Part shown: piece by piece, positions 17,576 through 26,537 of the stretch
Numbering within the stretch: the stretch's first letter is position 1
Layout: every line of letters starts with the position of its first letter
DNA from: Dehalococcoidia bacterium
Lineage (GTDB): Bacteria; Chloroflexota; Dehalococcoidia; Tepidiformales; Tepidiformaceae
Length of the DNA: 64,000 bases
Assembly (NCBI GenBank): GCA_003104995.1
Contig: PQAO01000027.1
Coordinates: 1 to 64,000, forward strand
Direction: 5' to 3'
Translations under genes and position numbers: made by a program
The notes under the pieces: generated by a model
What the model saw: the letters and a program-made list of their open reading frames with translations, nothing else
Told to the model about the DNA's origin: nothing
The model's database searches: none

Positions 17576-18478
17576 CTATTGCACCGGGAAGAGGTCTTCG
17601 TACGAGAAGACTTGCTTCCCTTCGACCGGCTGGGCGTCACCCTTCTGGCGGACGAGGAGCCGGTACTGACCCACGTCGTCTTTCATCGCGTCGATGAGTG
17701 CGACCTTCGCCGCCAGGTCCGGCGGCAGGGCCAGCGTCACCGAGATCGACTTCTCGTAGGTGCTCTTGTCCTGGTTGGAGCTGACTGCCTGCGACTGCTG
17801 GATTCCCGTGCCGGTCGCACCCTCGGCGCTGTCGGCAGTCGAGGCGTCGACATCGATCTTCGGGACCGTGCGCACCACGCTCTGGGCGATTGCCAGGACG
17901 AGCACGTCCTGGGCGATGTAGCCAGCTACGACGTCCGGTTTCTCTTCGCCGGTCAGCGGGTCGACCTTCATCAATGTCGTAATGCCGAGCACATCGATGC
18001 GGTCGCCCGGCTGAGGGAGGCCGCCGGCAATCCATGCCTCATGGGGCACCTGCAGCGAGAGGCCGCGCATGCCCTCCGGGACTTTCCAGGTAACGGTGTC
18101 CTGGCCCTCATAGGTGGTTACCTTGGCCGCGAGCACCTGCTCGCCCGTGTACATCGGCGCCGTGGCGACCTTGCCGACCAGGCTCTGCGCGTCCTTGTCG
18201 GTGAAGAACCCATCGACGAGGCCGGCAGCCGGGACGGTCTTCGTCCCGAGCATGTCGCTTGTGATCTTGTCGCCGACGTTCACGTTCTTCGTGAGCACGA
18301 CAACGGTCTCGGCGCCGGCGCCGGAGTTGAGCACTTGCTCCACACCGTCGTCGCCACCCTTGCTGTTCAGGAATGCAAACATGAGCAGCGCGCTGAGCAC
18401 GCCAAACACGGCGGCCAGCAGGAGCACGCCGCGGTTTCGACTAGAACTACTCGATGCTGCCGCAATGGTTCGGTTCAC
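17576..18478 (-). CDS. cpaB: Flp pilus assembly protein CpaB / RcpC
   Basis: 300 residues, GTG start with GGGGAGGAG upstream. A Ser-rich N-terminus leads to one membrane span (residues about 18-37). A SAF domain follows (VVVLTKNVNVGDKITSDML...), then the RcpC/CpaB domain (GMRGLSLQVPHEAWIAGGLPQPGDRIDVL). In the family it sits in the periplasm or outer envelope and supports the secretion channel. No CpaC-type secretin gene is in the locus, which fits a lineage without a typical outer membrane. Confidence 0.88.
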   Translation of the reverse strand: MNRTIAAASSSSSRNRGVLLLAAVFGVLSALLMFAFLNSKGGDDGVEQVLNSGAGAETVVVLTKNVNVGDKITSDMLGTKTVPAAGLVDGFFTDKDAQSLVGKVATAPMYTGEQVLAAKVTTYEGQDTVTWKVPEGMRGLSLQVPHEAWIAGGLPQPGDRIDVLGITTLMKVDPLTGEEKPDVVAGYIAQDVLVLAIAQSVVRTVPKIDVDASTADSAEGATGTGIQQSQAVSSNQDKSTYEKSISVTLALPPDLAAKVALIDAMKDDVGQYRLLVRQKGDAQPVEGKQVFSYEDLFPVQ

Positions 18479-18550
18479 GTTTTACTCCTCCCCTAGCAAT
18501 ATCGGCGGGTTTCCCGCCGGACTACAGGCCCGGTTTACCCGATGCCCGGA

Positions 18551-18587
18551 GAAAAAGAGGTCCCCGCTCCTCTACGAAGCGGGGACC
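18551..18587 (-). terminator. Rho-independent terminator after tadG
   Basis: Ten-bp stem GGTCCCCGCT / AGCGGGGACC with a 9-base loop, followed on the minus strand by TCTTTTTC. It ends the flp-tadE-tadG transcript before cpaB. Confidence 0.8.
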
Positions 18588-18611
18588 GGGTGGTGTTCGC
18601 GCCTGCCGGGA

Positions 18612-19955
18612 CTAACGGGACAGACGGATGTGGGTCAACTTGCTGATGGCCAGGAACGCGGCCTGCAGCTGCGCCTCGTCCGGAGCCTTGAAGAACTTGC
18701 CGCCCGTCTGGTCAGCCATGTACTGCATCAGCGCGTCGTCCGAGGCGTTACCGTAGCCGATGGTGTAGATCGTGATGCCATGGGTTTGGGCGAGTTGGGC
18801 CATATCCTTCGCCCGCTGGGTCGCAGTGGAGCTATTCGTCCCCAACGACGTGCACGTCGTGGTCTGGTCCGGGTTGCAGTACCGGTTCGCGACACCGTCC
18901 GAAAGGACGATCAGCACCCACTTGGCGTTGGTCCGCCCGTTGTCGAGGAACTCCTTGATACCCATGTAGGTGCCGTGGGCAATGTTGGTGTACTGGTCAG
19001 CGCTTCCGCCCGCTGTTGGGTCGGGGGAGTTCGCGATGTCCGTCTTCAGCGCGGCGAATGAGTTGGTCATCGCCGCCTCCTCGTACCCTCGCGTGGAGAA
19101 CTGTACGTAGCCGATGCGGTCGTACGCGGGGTTGAATGTGTCCACGAACACCCGGGCCCCGGTCTTTACGTACTCCCACGGGTAGTACGGGCCCTTGCCC
19201 GCGGTCTGGCACGTATCGCCCCGGAGGTACGCATTCGAACTGTGGCTTGCCTTGCTGGAGCCGTTGACCCCGCGAACGACAGTGATGGTGTTCGGCTCAG
19301 CGATTGCGGTGATCCGCATCCACTCGTTGTCGATCCGGAACTGCTGGCCGACGTATACGTAATAACTGAGCGCCTGGGGAGCCTGGTTCCCGGGCATCGT
19401 CGGGTTTCGCTTGTTCACGGTTATCGTCGTGGTGGAGTTGTTGATGCTGCTCGCCAGCCGCAGTTGCGAGTAATAGTTCCCGTACGGGCTGTGGCTGTCC
19501 CAGCACATCGAGCCCGAGCGGTCGAGCACGAGCATCGCATCGATCACGATCGATTCGGCGTCCCCTTCGGCCGAGACGTGCCATTCATCGACGCCGAACA
19601 GGCGGGCGAACCACGTCGGGATATCGGCCGAGGCCTCAACCGCGATCTTCTTGTTGCCCGGCGGGTAGCTCACATCGAACTCGATGTTCGATCCCTGGTT
19701 CTGGATGAAACCGCTGTTGTCGAGCCAGTAATCGGTGGCTTTCTGAGTGGCGTCAGCCTGGTCGGGCAGACTCTGGGCAGCGGCGAGCGCCGAGGCGTCG
19801 ACGGCGGCCTGCATCTGGGTGCGGGCCCAGACGTACCGGCCCACATCAATGCTCATCGCCACAAAGCCGATGAACACAAAGAGAAACAGGCCGAACAGCG
19901 GCAACGCCTGTCCAGCCTCACGTTTTGTGACTTTTCGAATCAGCGACCGCAGCAT
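18612..19955 (-). CDS. tadG: TadG-like pseudopilin with interrupted vWA domain
   Basis: 447 residues; ATG at 19955 is preceded by GGAGGAAGCG. Residues 1-62 are the TadE/TadG N-terminus: basic segment, GQALPLFGLFLFVFIGFVAMSIDVGR span and the ADASALAAAQ-type helix. Residues about 137-440 form a von Willebrand A domain with MIDAS D145-S147-S149 (LDRSGSM), a candidate third-loop Thr at 323 and D353 in LSDG. Between the first and second MIDAS elements, residues about 163-246 are a separate beta-rich insert (FRIDNEWMRITAIAEPNTIT, VVRGVNGSSKASH). The domain probably sits outside the membrane and binds metal-dependent ligands. Confidence 0.85.
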   Translation of the reverse strand: MLRSLIRKVTKREAGQALPLFGLFLFVFIGFVAMSIDVGRYVWARTQMQAAVDASALAAAQSLPDQADATQKATDYWLDNSGFIQNQGSNIEFDVSYPPGNKKIAVEASADIPTWFARLFGVDEWHVSAEGDAESIVIDAMLVLDRSGSMCWDSHSPYGNYYSQLRLASSINNSTTTITVNKRNPTMPGNQAPQALSYYVYVGQQFRIDNEWMRITAIAEPNTITVVRGVNGSSKASHSSNAYLRGDTCQTAGKGPYYPWEYVKTGARVFVDTFNPAYDRIGYVQFSTRGYEEAAMTNSFAALKTDIANSPDPTAGGSADQYTNIAHGTYMGIKEFLDNGRTNAKWVLIVLSDGVANRYCNPDQTTTCTSLGTNSSTATQRAKDMAQLAQTHGITIYTIGYGNASDDALMQYMADQTGGKFFKAPDEAQLQAAFLAISKLTHIRLSR

Positions 19956-19974
19956 CGCTTCCTCCTTCTCCCGG

Positions 19975-20457
19975 CTATTCCAGCCGCATGGACGAATGGG
20001 CCGAAATCGTCGGCGATGCCAGGTTGCTCCCGCCGAGCATCTGCAGAATCCCGCCGAGCGGGGTGACGAATTCGAAGTCGTAGGCGAGATCAATCGACAC
20101 CGCCGAACCGCGAACGCCCTGGACGTTGGCCTTGGAAATCGTGAGCTTCCCCGGTTCGAGCGAGCAGTCGCTCGGGAAGCTGCTGCAGAAACTGTCGTAG
20201 ATGCGCGCGTCGATCGACGAGCTATTGCCCTGGACGGCAGCCACCCGGGCGCCTTCGCGAGCGGCGTTCGTGACCAGCATCCACGTGTAGAACGCCCGGC
20301 CGAAATCGACCAGGCCAAACATGAGCACGAGAAAGATCGGCAGGATCATCGTGAACTCCACGAGGCTCTGCCCTGCTTCCGTCTGCCTGAACCGGTGCAG
20401 AAGCCGCTTGAAGGGCCCCCTGTGGGCCGCCGGTTCTCCCTGGATGGTCAGTTCCAT
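19975..20457 (-). CDS. tadE: TadE-like pseudopilin
   Basis: 160 residues. A basic N-terminus is followed by the TadE signature GQSLVEFTMILPIFLVLMFG and VDFGRAFYTWMLVTNAAREG. The Glu in VEF matches the conserved Glu of type IVb pilins. The C-terminal domain has two Cys (CSSFPSDC) that could form a disulfide. It lies 19 bases before tadG and after the flp attenuator hairpin. Confidence 0.85.
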   Translation of the reverse strand: MELTIQGEPAAHRGPFKRLLHRFRQTEAGQSLVEFTMILPIFLVLMFGLVDFGRAFYTWMLVTNAAREGARVAAVQGNSSSIDARIYDSFCSSFPSDCSLEPGKLTISKANVQGVRGSAVSIDLAYDFEFVTPLGGILQMLGGSNLASPTISAHSSMRLE

Positions 20458-20503
20458 GGTCGGCTCGATTCTCTCTGGCCGCGGCCGCGGCCGCGCTGAT
20501 CAG

Positions 20504-20539
20504 GGAAGGGGTGGGTGACCGTGGTCGCCCACCCCTTCC
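20504..20539 (-). terminator. Attenuator hairpin between flp and tadE
   Basis: A 17-bp stem (GGAAGGGGTGGGTGACC with GGTCGCCCACCCCTTCC, one G:T pair) with a 2-base spacer lies 34 bases after the flp stop. No long T-run follows. Its place, directly behind the major pilin gene and ahead of minor subunits, suggests partial termination or 3'-end stabilisation so that flp mRNA is in excess. Confidence 0.7.
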
Positions 20540-20572
20540 GGGCTGTCTCCGGCGTTGCCGCCGGGCTGCGAA

Positions 20573-20758
20573 CTAGATGGAGTTCGCGACGGAGTTGAGA
20601 GCGTCGCGGACGTTGCCACCAAGCAGCGTCAGTGCGGCGATGCAGACGATGGCGATGAGAGCGAGGATGAGGCCGTACTCGGCGAGGCCCTGGCCCTCTT
20701 CCTTCGCGATCTGATACTTCGCAACCTTGCTGATGGCCCAGTTCTTGATCTTCGACAT
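20573..20758 (-). CDS. flp: Flp type IVb major pilin
   Basis: 61 residues. A short charged leader ends in EEGQG, followed by LAEYGLILALIAIVCIAALTLL, the Flp hydrophobic core with the Glu-Tyr pair that defines type IVb pilins. Cleavage is expected after the Gly just before QGLAEY or within EEG/QG. AGGAGA precedes the ATG. First gene of the pilus transcript. Confidence 0.92.
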   Translation of the reverse strand: MSKIKNWAISKVAKYQIAKEEGQGLAEYGLILALIAIVCIAALTLLGGNVRDALNSVANSI

Positions 20759-21119
20759 GTTGGTTCTCCTACCTCTTCCTGGTTGGGGCAGTGCCCCGGG
20801 TGTCTGCTATTCCGGCGTTGCGACCGTTCCTCCCGCTGGCCAGGCCAGCTGCCCCGGTTGGTGCTTTGGCGGACCCCGTTGCCGGGTTGGCCTCCGCCTC
20901 CGCTCGGCCCGGGACCGGGCACTTCGTCGGTGAAGCTACTAGCACTTTCGACGGGCTGGAGATGCCCTAAAGGCCCGTCACCGGGTATCCACCTGCTTGA
21001 CTCCCGGTCTCGTTCCGGGGTCTGCAGCGCAGGCTGCCTGCCGAACCCCCGCAGACGTGCCGACTCTATGAAAGGAGCCAGTTTCAGGTTCGACTGGAGA
21101 GACAGGGGGGAGCAGAGGA
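20759..21119 (-). promoter_or_regulatory. 361-base upstream region of flp with inverted repeats
   Basis: This gap separates divergent flp and the methyltransferase gene and must hold both promoters. It contains inverted repeats that could fold in a flp leader: GACGGGC (20950-20956) with GCCCGTC (20973-20979), and CCCGG/CCGGG around 21003-21019. It does not match the c-di-GMP or other riboswitch consensus sequences I know. No protein-like frame is convincing. Confidence 0.4.
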
Positions 21120-21773
21120 ATGCCGGTTTCAGCCAACTCCACACAGCCCAGGATGTTCACCGCGGCGGCCTGGCGCAGACGGCTCTCTCTTGCACAGGAT
21201 GCCTCGCTTGTTTGCGTCTCCGCGCTCTTCTTCTACGTACATGCGACACATGCCGTCGAGGCCCGCTCGATCGCCAACGTCTTCTTCGCACTGGAGCAGG
21301 GCCTGCTCGTCGGGATGTTCCTCACCCGCAGGCGCACCGACACTACGTCGACGCGTCCGTGGGACTGGTTCGTAGCCACTATCGGCGGCTGGCTTCCGCT
21401 GGCCATGCGGCCCCAGGAAGCAGGAGGCAGCCTTGAAGCATTTGGCACAGGTCTGCAGGTGGCCGGGCTTTCATGCGTGATCATCGGTTTTGCCACGCTC
21501 GGTAAGAGCTTCGGCGTGGTTGCCGCGAACCGCGGCCTCAAAGTGGGCGGCCCCTACCGGTTCGTCCGGCACCCTATCTATATGGCTCACTCCATCACGC
21601 TGATCGGGTTCTGCCTCGCGAACCTTTGGTGGTACAACTCGGCCATCCTCGTGACCGTCACCGTCTTCCAGGTCCTACGTATCCAGGCGGAAGAGCGGGT
21701 ACTGGCCGCCACCTCCGACTACGAGTCGTACCGCCGTGCGGTGCGCTGGCGCCTGGTGCCAGGGCTCTACTAA
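21120..21773 (+). CDS. Isoprenylcysteine carboxyl methyltransferase-family membrane protein
   Basis: 217 residues with about five hydrophobic segments. The C-terminal ICMT/PEMT signature is clear: GGPYRFVRHPIYMAH binds SAM, and EERVLAATSDYESYRRAV completes the domain. Bacterial members methylate membrane or lipid-linked substrates that are mostly undefined. The next gene starts directly after its stop, so the two form an operon. Confidence 0.82.
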   Translation: MPVSANSTQPRMFTAAAWRRRLSLAQDASLVCVSALFFYVHATHAVEARSIANVFFALEQGLLVGMFLTRRRTDTTSTRPWDWFVATIGGWLPLAMRPQEAGGSLEAFGTGLQVAGLSCVIIGFATLGKSFGVVAANRGLKVGGPYRFVRHPIYMAHSITLIGFCLANLWWYNSAILVTVTVFQVLRIQAEERVLAATSDYESYRRAVRWRLVPGLY

Positions 21774-22646
21774 GTGGTTGCGTTTCGCCGTCGCCGACTG
21801 AGCTTGCCCGCGCCTTCAGAGGTCGCGCCCCGGCGCCTCATCCGATTTCTCAGCGCGACTGCCACATGGGGCGTCTTCGCCATCCTGCTTATGCCCTACG
21901 TCGCCATCCGCGGAAAGGGTGACGAGATCTTCGCGCCGATTGGACTGGAAGGGGCGGAGCGGGCGGCGTTCTTCGGGGTCCCGACGCGCCTCTTGCAGGA
22001 GCACCTGTACGCAACCGATGTCGTCTGGCTCGACGCCGCCGGATTCGCGCTCCACCTTTCATGGTTCTTCCTGCCATTCACCTTCAGCCTTGTCGTGGCC
22101 TTCACCGAGCGCCGGAAGATGCTCGAGTTCTACTGCTGGGTGCTGGCGACCAGCTACCTGAGCACCCTCTTTTACCTTCTGCTTCCCGTCCGCCCTCCGT
22201 GGATGGAACCGGGTATTACGCGCATCCTGGCCGAGCGCAACTTCATCCAGTACACACAGGCTGACGACAACCCCTTCGCGGCGTTTCCGAGCCTGCATGC
22301 TGCCATTCCGCTGGTGATCGCGCTGTTCTTCCTGCTCCGGTCCGAAAGGCAGCGCGTCCTCGTGTGGCCAATCGCCGCACACGGACTATTGATCAGCGCT
22401 GCGGTTGTCTACCTCGGCGAGCACTGGGTGCTGGACGTCGTGGCCGGGTGGGCGCTGGCCGGCCTGGTCGCGTGGCTTTTCGTCTCTTCCCGCGTGAGTG
22501 CGGCCCTGCACCGCATTCCTGGAGACCCGCTCAGGCTGGTCCAACAGCTCGATGCGGGGATCGCCAATCTGGGACACTGCACAGCCCCTCCCGTTGCTGA
22601 AGAAGGGACTGAAGCGGAGTTCCCGCCCGAACGCCGGGCCGCCTAG
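21774..22646 (+). CDS. PAP2-superfamily membrane phosphatase
   Basis: 290 residues starting at the GTG that abuts the previous stop. Several membrane spans are visible. The PAP2 motifs are FPSLHAAIP (motif with the proton-donor His) and GEHWVLDVVAGW (nucleophile His and Asp). It resembles inositol phosphorylceramide synthase-like PAP2_3 proteins, acting on lipid phosphates or transferring phospho-head groups. Its stop overlaps that of the convergent sirtuin gene by four bases. Confidence 0.8.
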   Translation: MVAFRRRRLSLPAPSEVAPRRLIRFLSATATWGVFAILLMPYVAIRGKGDEIFAPIGLEGAERAAFFGVPTRLLQEHLYATDVVWLDAAGFALHLSWFFLPFTFSLVVAFTERRKMLEFYCWVLATSYLSTLFYLLLPVRPPWMEPGITRILAERNFIQYTQADDNPFAAFPSLHAAIPLVIALFFLLRSERQRVLVWPIAAHGLLISAAVVYLGEHWVLDVVAGWALAGLVAWLFVSSRVSAALHRIPGDPLRLVQQLDAGIANLGHCTAPPVAEEGTEAEFPPERRAA

Positions 22647-23440
22647 GGCACCAGCAGCAGGTCCACCAGCGCAGGCAGGGCGATGCCTGATGGCGCCCGG
22701 ATCACCACGTCCGCGATGTCCGTCAGCCCCGTCTCTTCCGGGTTGATCTCGATCAGCGGCGCGCCGCGGCGTTTTGCCAGCACCGGGAAGTCCGCCGCCG
22801 GGTACACCACCGCGCTCGTCCCGACGGTCAGGAAAAGGTCGGCCTGTAGCGCCTGCCGGTAGCACTCGTCCAGCGCGTCCTTCGGGATCGGCTCTCCGAA
22901 CATGACCGTGTCGTTCTTCAACACGCCGCCGCATTCAGGACAAAGCGGGGGCAGGCGCTCCAGGTCGATGGTCTCCAACCGGTCGCGCGCCCCACACTCC
23001 ATGCAACGAACCTTGAAGCGGTTGCCGTGGATTTCGGTCACAAGGCGCGACCCGGCCACCCATTGCAGGTTGTCGATGTTCTGCGTGATCACATGGGCGA
23101 GCCGCCCCATGTGCTCCAGGTCGGCCAGTGCGTAGTGCCCCGGGTTGGGGGCCGCCCGGTCGATCGCGTCCGTGAAGTCGGAGCCGCCGACTTTGTGCTC
23201 GATGGCGTAACGCCACCAGCCTGCCGGGTCGTCCTGGAAGAGGTCCCAGCCGTCGATGGTGGGCTCGCCGAACTTCGTCCAAATGCCGCCGGTGCCGCGG
23301 TAGGTTGGGATGCCGCTCTCGGCCGAAAGCCCTGCACCAACGAGCGCCACGGCGTGGTAGCTCCGGCGCATCAGCGACGCGGCCGCACGCAATGCGGTGG
23401 AAATCTCGGCGTTATCCAGCAGCGAAGTGGTCGGCGGCAA
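22643..23440 (-). CDS. Sirtuin, NAD-dependent protein deacylase
   Basis: 265 residues. NAD-binding GAGLSAESGIPTYRG, the QNID element, catalytic His in EIHGN and a Cys4 zinc site (C-M-E-C and C-P-E-C) are all present, then VGTSAVVYPAA. It removes acyl groups from lysines, classically from acetyl-CoA synthetase. The start overlaps the glpD end by 29 bases, so it is probably the last gene of a glpK-glpD-sirtuin operon. Confidence 0.87.
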   Translation of the reverse strand: MPPTTSLLDNAEISTALRAAASLMRRSYHAVALVGAGLSAESGIPTYRGTGGIWTKFGEPTIDGWDLFQDDPAGWWRYAIEHKVGGSDFTDAIDRAAPNPGHYALADLEHMGRLAHVITQNIDNLQWVAGSRLVTEIHGNRFKVRCMECGARDRLETIDLERLPPLCPECGGVLKNDTVMFGEPIPKDALDECYRQALQADLFLTVGTSAVVYPAADFPVLAKRRGAPLIEINPEETGLTDIADVVIRAPSGIALPALVDLLLVP

Positions 23441-24995
23441 GTGATTCCTCTGTAGGAAGATGATAGGCCACTTCCTCTTCGAATGCCCTTACCTGATCGG
23501 TTACCTGATCACTGGACCAACCGGCCTCTTCCGCCGCAATCGCGGCGATTCGGCGGTGGCAGCACAGCCCCCGGCAGGCGGCCCACGAGATGCCGGTGCG
23601 CCGGAGCATGATGTCGGCGAGGGTGGTCACGTGCTCATTTCGCATGGCGTGACGCACCTCCCCGGCGATGGCGCCAGAGTGCTCGCAGAGCACTTCCCGG
23701 CCGAGCGCGAGCACCCCTGGTATCGCCGCTCCATACACGCGCAGGTGCCGCAGACTGGGCTTCGGCAGCCCGCTTTCCAGTAGTGATTCGCGCCACCCGG
23801 CCGGCGGCTGGTCCGTGTGGCGCGCCCGTTTCCGCGGGGGATCGAGCCGGGCGACCACCTCCTCGGCGAGCGGCCGGAAGGTGCTCAGCTTGCCACCCAC
23901 CACGCTGTAGACGCCGCGAGCCCCGCCGAGTTCGCCGTGGTCGAGGACCGCGTGGCGGCGGCTGATGGCCGCCTCCGGTCCGCCTTTCACCTTCTGCAGC
24001 GGCCGGAGGCCGGCGTAGGCGTAGCAGATCCGTGATCGGGTGATGTCGTACCCGGGCAGGAGTTCGCGGGCTTCGGCGACAAGGTACTCGATGTCCGAGT
24101 CCACCGGGCGGATCTCCGAGGGTTCGCCGTCGTAGCGCTCGTCGGTCGTCCCAATCAGCAGCAAGTCACCCTGCGGGACCGCGAAGAACACGCGGCCGTC
24201 GCTCTTCGCGGTCGAGAACACGGCGTTGTGTCCGGGCGGCCGGTCGAGATCGACCACGATGTGGGTGCCGCGCGTCACCCCGAGCAGTTCGGGTGGGGGC
24301 AGGTCGTCCAGCTGATTGACCGCATCAACCCACGGACCAGCCGCGTTGACGACCGCCCGCGCCGCGATCGTGAAGCTCTGCCCTTCCCAGGAAACCTCTA
24401 CCGCGGCGACCTGGCCTGCCTCTTCGGCGATCCGTGTGACCGCCGTGTGGTTGTGGATGGAGGCTCCCACCGATTCGGCCGAGAGCGCCAGTTCGAGCGT
24501 GAGCCGCTCGGGCGAGTGTACCCGTGCATCGAAGAAGCTGAATCCCCCGTTTGCCGGCTCGGGGAGGTAGGGCGCCATCGCTCGGAGGCGCTCCCGGCCG
24601 AGGCGGCGGTGCGAGGGCACGCCCCGGTAGAGCGCGAGCATGTCGTAGGTCGCCAGCCCGGCGCGAAGCTGCCACGCGGGCCGGCGCGTCCACGGCAACA
24701 TGGGCAACAGGAAGCGCTGGGGCGTAACCAGGTAGGGGCGCGTCTTCAGGAGCCATGCGCGTTCCCTGAGCGACTCGAACACCAGGCGGACGTCGCCGTG
24801 CTCCAGGTAGCGCAGGCCGCCGTGGATGAGCTTGGTCGAGCGCCATGTCGTGCCGAACCCGAAATCGGTGGCTTCGAACAGCGCGACGCGGAGACCGCGT
24901 GCCGCCGCCTCTTCGGCGATGGCGCAGCCGTTGATCCCGCCGCCGATAATCGCAAGGTCCAGCGGCTGCCCGGAGGCGAGGTCATCGAGGTTCAC
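23412..24995 (-). CDS. glpD: Glycerol-3-phosphate dehydrogenase, FAD type
   Basis: 527 residues. The N-terminal FAD motif is [12 protein letters not shown], followed by the [16 protein letters not shown] block typical of GlpD and the C-terminal DAO_C domain ([18 protein letters not shown]). It oxidises glycerol-3-phosphate to dihydroxyacetone phosphate and feeds electrons to quinones at the membrane. GTG at 24995 overlaps the glpK TGA as GTGA, so translation is coupled; the longer frame to 25037 is less likely. Confidence 0.9.
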   Translation of the reverse strand: MNLDDLASGQPLDLAIIGGGINGCAIAEEAAARGLRVALFEATDFGFGTTWRSTKLIHGGLRYLEHGDVRLVFESLRERAWLLKTRPYLVTPQRFLLPMLPWTRRPAWQLRAGLATYDMLALYRGVPSHRRLGRERLRAMAPYLPEPANGGFSFFDARVHSPERLTLELALSAESVGASIHNHTAVTRIAEEAGQVAAVEVSWEGQSFTIAARAVVNAAGPWVDAVNQLDDLPPPELLGVTRGTHIVVDLDRPPGHNAVFSTAKSDGRVFFAVPQGDLLLIGTTDERYDGEPSEIRPVDSDIEYLVAEARELLPGYDITRSRICYAYAGLRPLQKVKGGPEAAISRRHAVLDHGELGGARGVYSVVGGKLSTFRPLAEEVVARLDPPRKRARHTDQPPAGWRESLLESGLPKPSLRHLRVYGAAIPGVLALGREVLCEHSGAIAGEVRHAMRNEHVTTLADIMLRRTGISWAACRGLCCHRRIAAIAAEEAGWSSDQVTDQVRAFEEEVAYHLPTEESLAADHFAAG

Positions 24996-26491
24996 TCCGC
25001 GTCCCAGCCCAGGGTGCGCTCCACCGCGCGCCGCCACTGCCGAAGGTGCCGGTGGCGCTCCGCCGGGCCCATCCGCGGCTCGAACACGCGCTCCGCCCGC
25101 CAGAGTTCGCCCACTTCCTCCAGCGACGTCCAGATGCCCATCTCGAGCCCGGCGATATACGCGGCGCCAAGGCCGGTCGTCTCGGTGCTCGTGGGCCGCA
25201 GGACAGGGATGCCGGCGAAGTCGGCCTGCATCTGCATCAACAGGTTGTTCTGCGACGCGCCGCCGTCGACGCGGAGTTCGGTGATCGGCTCGGGCAGCGA
25301 TTCATTCATGACTTCGATGAGCTCCGCGCTGGAGAGCGCGATCGCTTCGAGCGCCGCGCGGGCAATATGCGCCTTCGTGGTCCCCCGGGTGATGCCCATG
25401 ATCGCGCCCCGCGCCCGGGGGTCCCAATCCGGGGCGCCCAGCCCGGTGAACGCCGGGACGACCGCCACGCCGCCGTTGTCCGGCACCGAAGCGGCGAGCG
25501 GCTCGATCTCCGCCGAGTGGTTGATGACACCGATTTCGTCTCGTAGCCACTGCACGAGGGCCCCGGCGATGAACACCGATCCTTCGAGCACATACTCCGG
25601 GCCCGCCGGACCGGCACCCCCGCCGATCGAGGTCAGCAGCCCTCCCTCGGAGTGCACGGGCCTCTTTCCGGCGTTCGCGAGCAAGAAGCAGCCGGTCCCG
25701 TAGGTGTTCTTGGCCGGCCCCATCGCAAAGCCGCCCTGGCCGAAGAGCGCCGCCTGCTGGTCGCCCGCCACGCCCGTGATCGGCACGCGCGCCCCGAATA
25801 CTGACTCGTCCGTCGTCCCGAAGAGCGACCGCGACGGCTGTGCCACCGGGAGGATGGCCCGGGGCACTTCGAACAGGTCGCAGAGCGAGTCGTCCCAGCG
25901 CCCGCGGTTGATGTTGAAGAGCAGCGTTCGGCTCGCGTTGGTGTAGTCGGTCACGTGGCGCCGCCCGCCCGTGAGCTTCCAGATGAGCCAGCTATCGACC
26001 GTACCGGCAGCCAGGGTTCCGGCGGCCGCGCGCTCGCGCATGGCCTCATCGTGACGCAGCAACCACGTCAGCTTGGTCCCGGAGAAGTACGGGTCGAGCT
26101 TGAGCCCCGTCAGCTTGCGGGTCGTCTCCTCGTGGCCTGCACTGCGCAGGTCTTCGCAGATGCCGGCCGTCCGCCGGTCCTGCCACACGATCGCGTTGCC
26201 GAGCGGTTCACCCGTCTCGCGATCCCATACCACCACCGTTTCGCGCTGGTTCGTCAGCCCGATGGCCGCGAGGTCGCCCGGCGTGAGGGCCGCCTGCGCG
26301 AGCGCGATCGTGATCGACTCGAGCGTCGACTCCCAGATGTCCCCGGGGTCGTGTTCGACCCACCCCGGCTGCGGGTAGTGCTGCTGGAACGGCTGCTGGC
26401 CGAGCCCGACGATTGCGCCGGCCGAGTCGACGATCAGGGCGCGCGAACTCGTCGTCCCCTGGTCGATGGCGAGGATATACGGGGGCTGCAT
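24992..26491 (-). CDS. glpK: Glycerol kinase
   Basis: 499 residues, FGGY family. The N-terminal [11 protein letters not shown], the [14 protein letters not shown] block and the ATP-site [13 protein letters not shown] are diagnostic. It makes glycerol-3-phosphate for the glpD product downstream. No glpF facilitator gene is adjacent. The ATG is six bases after a TATACT hexamer, so the transcript looks leaderless. Confidence 0.93.
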   Translation of the reverse strand: MQPPYILAIDQGTTSSRALIVDSAGAIVGLGQQPFQQHYPQPGWVEHDPGDIWESTLESITIALAQAALTPGDLAAIGLTNQRETVVVWDRETGEPLGNAIVWQDRRTAGICEDLRSAGHEETTRKLTGLKLDPYFSGTKLTWLLRHDEAMRERAAAGTLAAGTVDSWLIWKLTGGRRHVTDYTNASRTLLFNINRGRWDDSLCDLFEVPRAILPVAQPSRSLFGTTDESVFGARVPITGVAGDQQAALFGQGGFAMGPAKNTYGTGCFLLANAGKRPVHSEGGLLTSIGGGAGPAGPEYVLEGSVFIAGALVQWLRDEIGVINHSAEIEPLAASVPDNGGVAVVPAFTGLGAPDWDPRARGAIMGITRGTTKAHIARAALEAIALSSAELIEVMNESLPEPITELRVDGGASQNNLLMQMQADFAGIPVLRPTSTETTGLGAAYIAGLEMGIWTSLEEVGELWRAERVFEPRMGPAERHRHLRQWRRAVERTLGWDAE

Positions 26492-26497
26492 GGCCGG

Positions 26498-26503
26498 AGT
26501 ATA
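26498..26503 (-). promoter_or_regulatory. -10 element of a leaderless glpK promoter
   Basis: On the minus strand TATACT is followed by CCGGCC and then the ATG of glpK. This puts the expected start of transcription at or next to the start codon. No good -35 is visible. Confidence 0.6.
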
Positions 26504-26537
26504 CGAACTGCGCGGTTATCCGCTGTAGGCGTGGAGG

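Noticed and set aside
20759..21119. c-di-GMP riboswitch in front of flp
   Set aside because: The conserved GEMM core sequences are not present on either strand.
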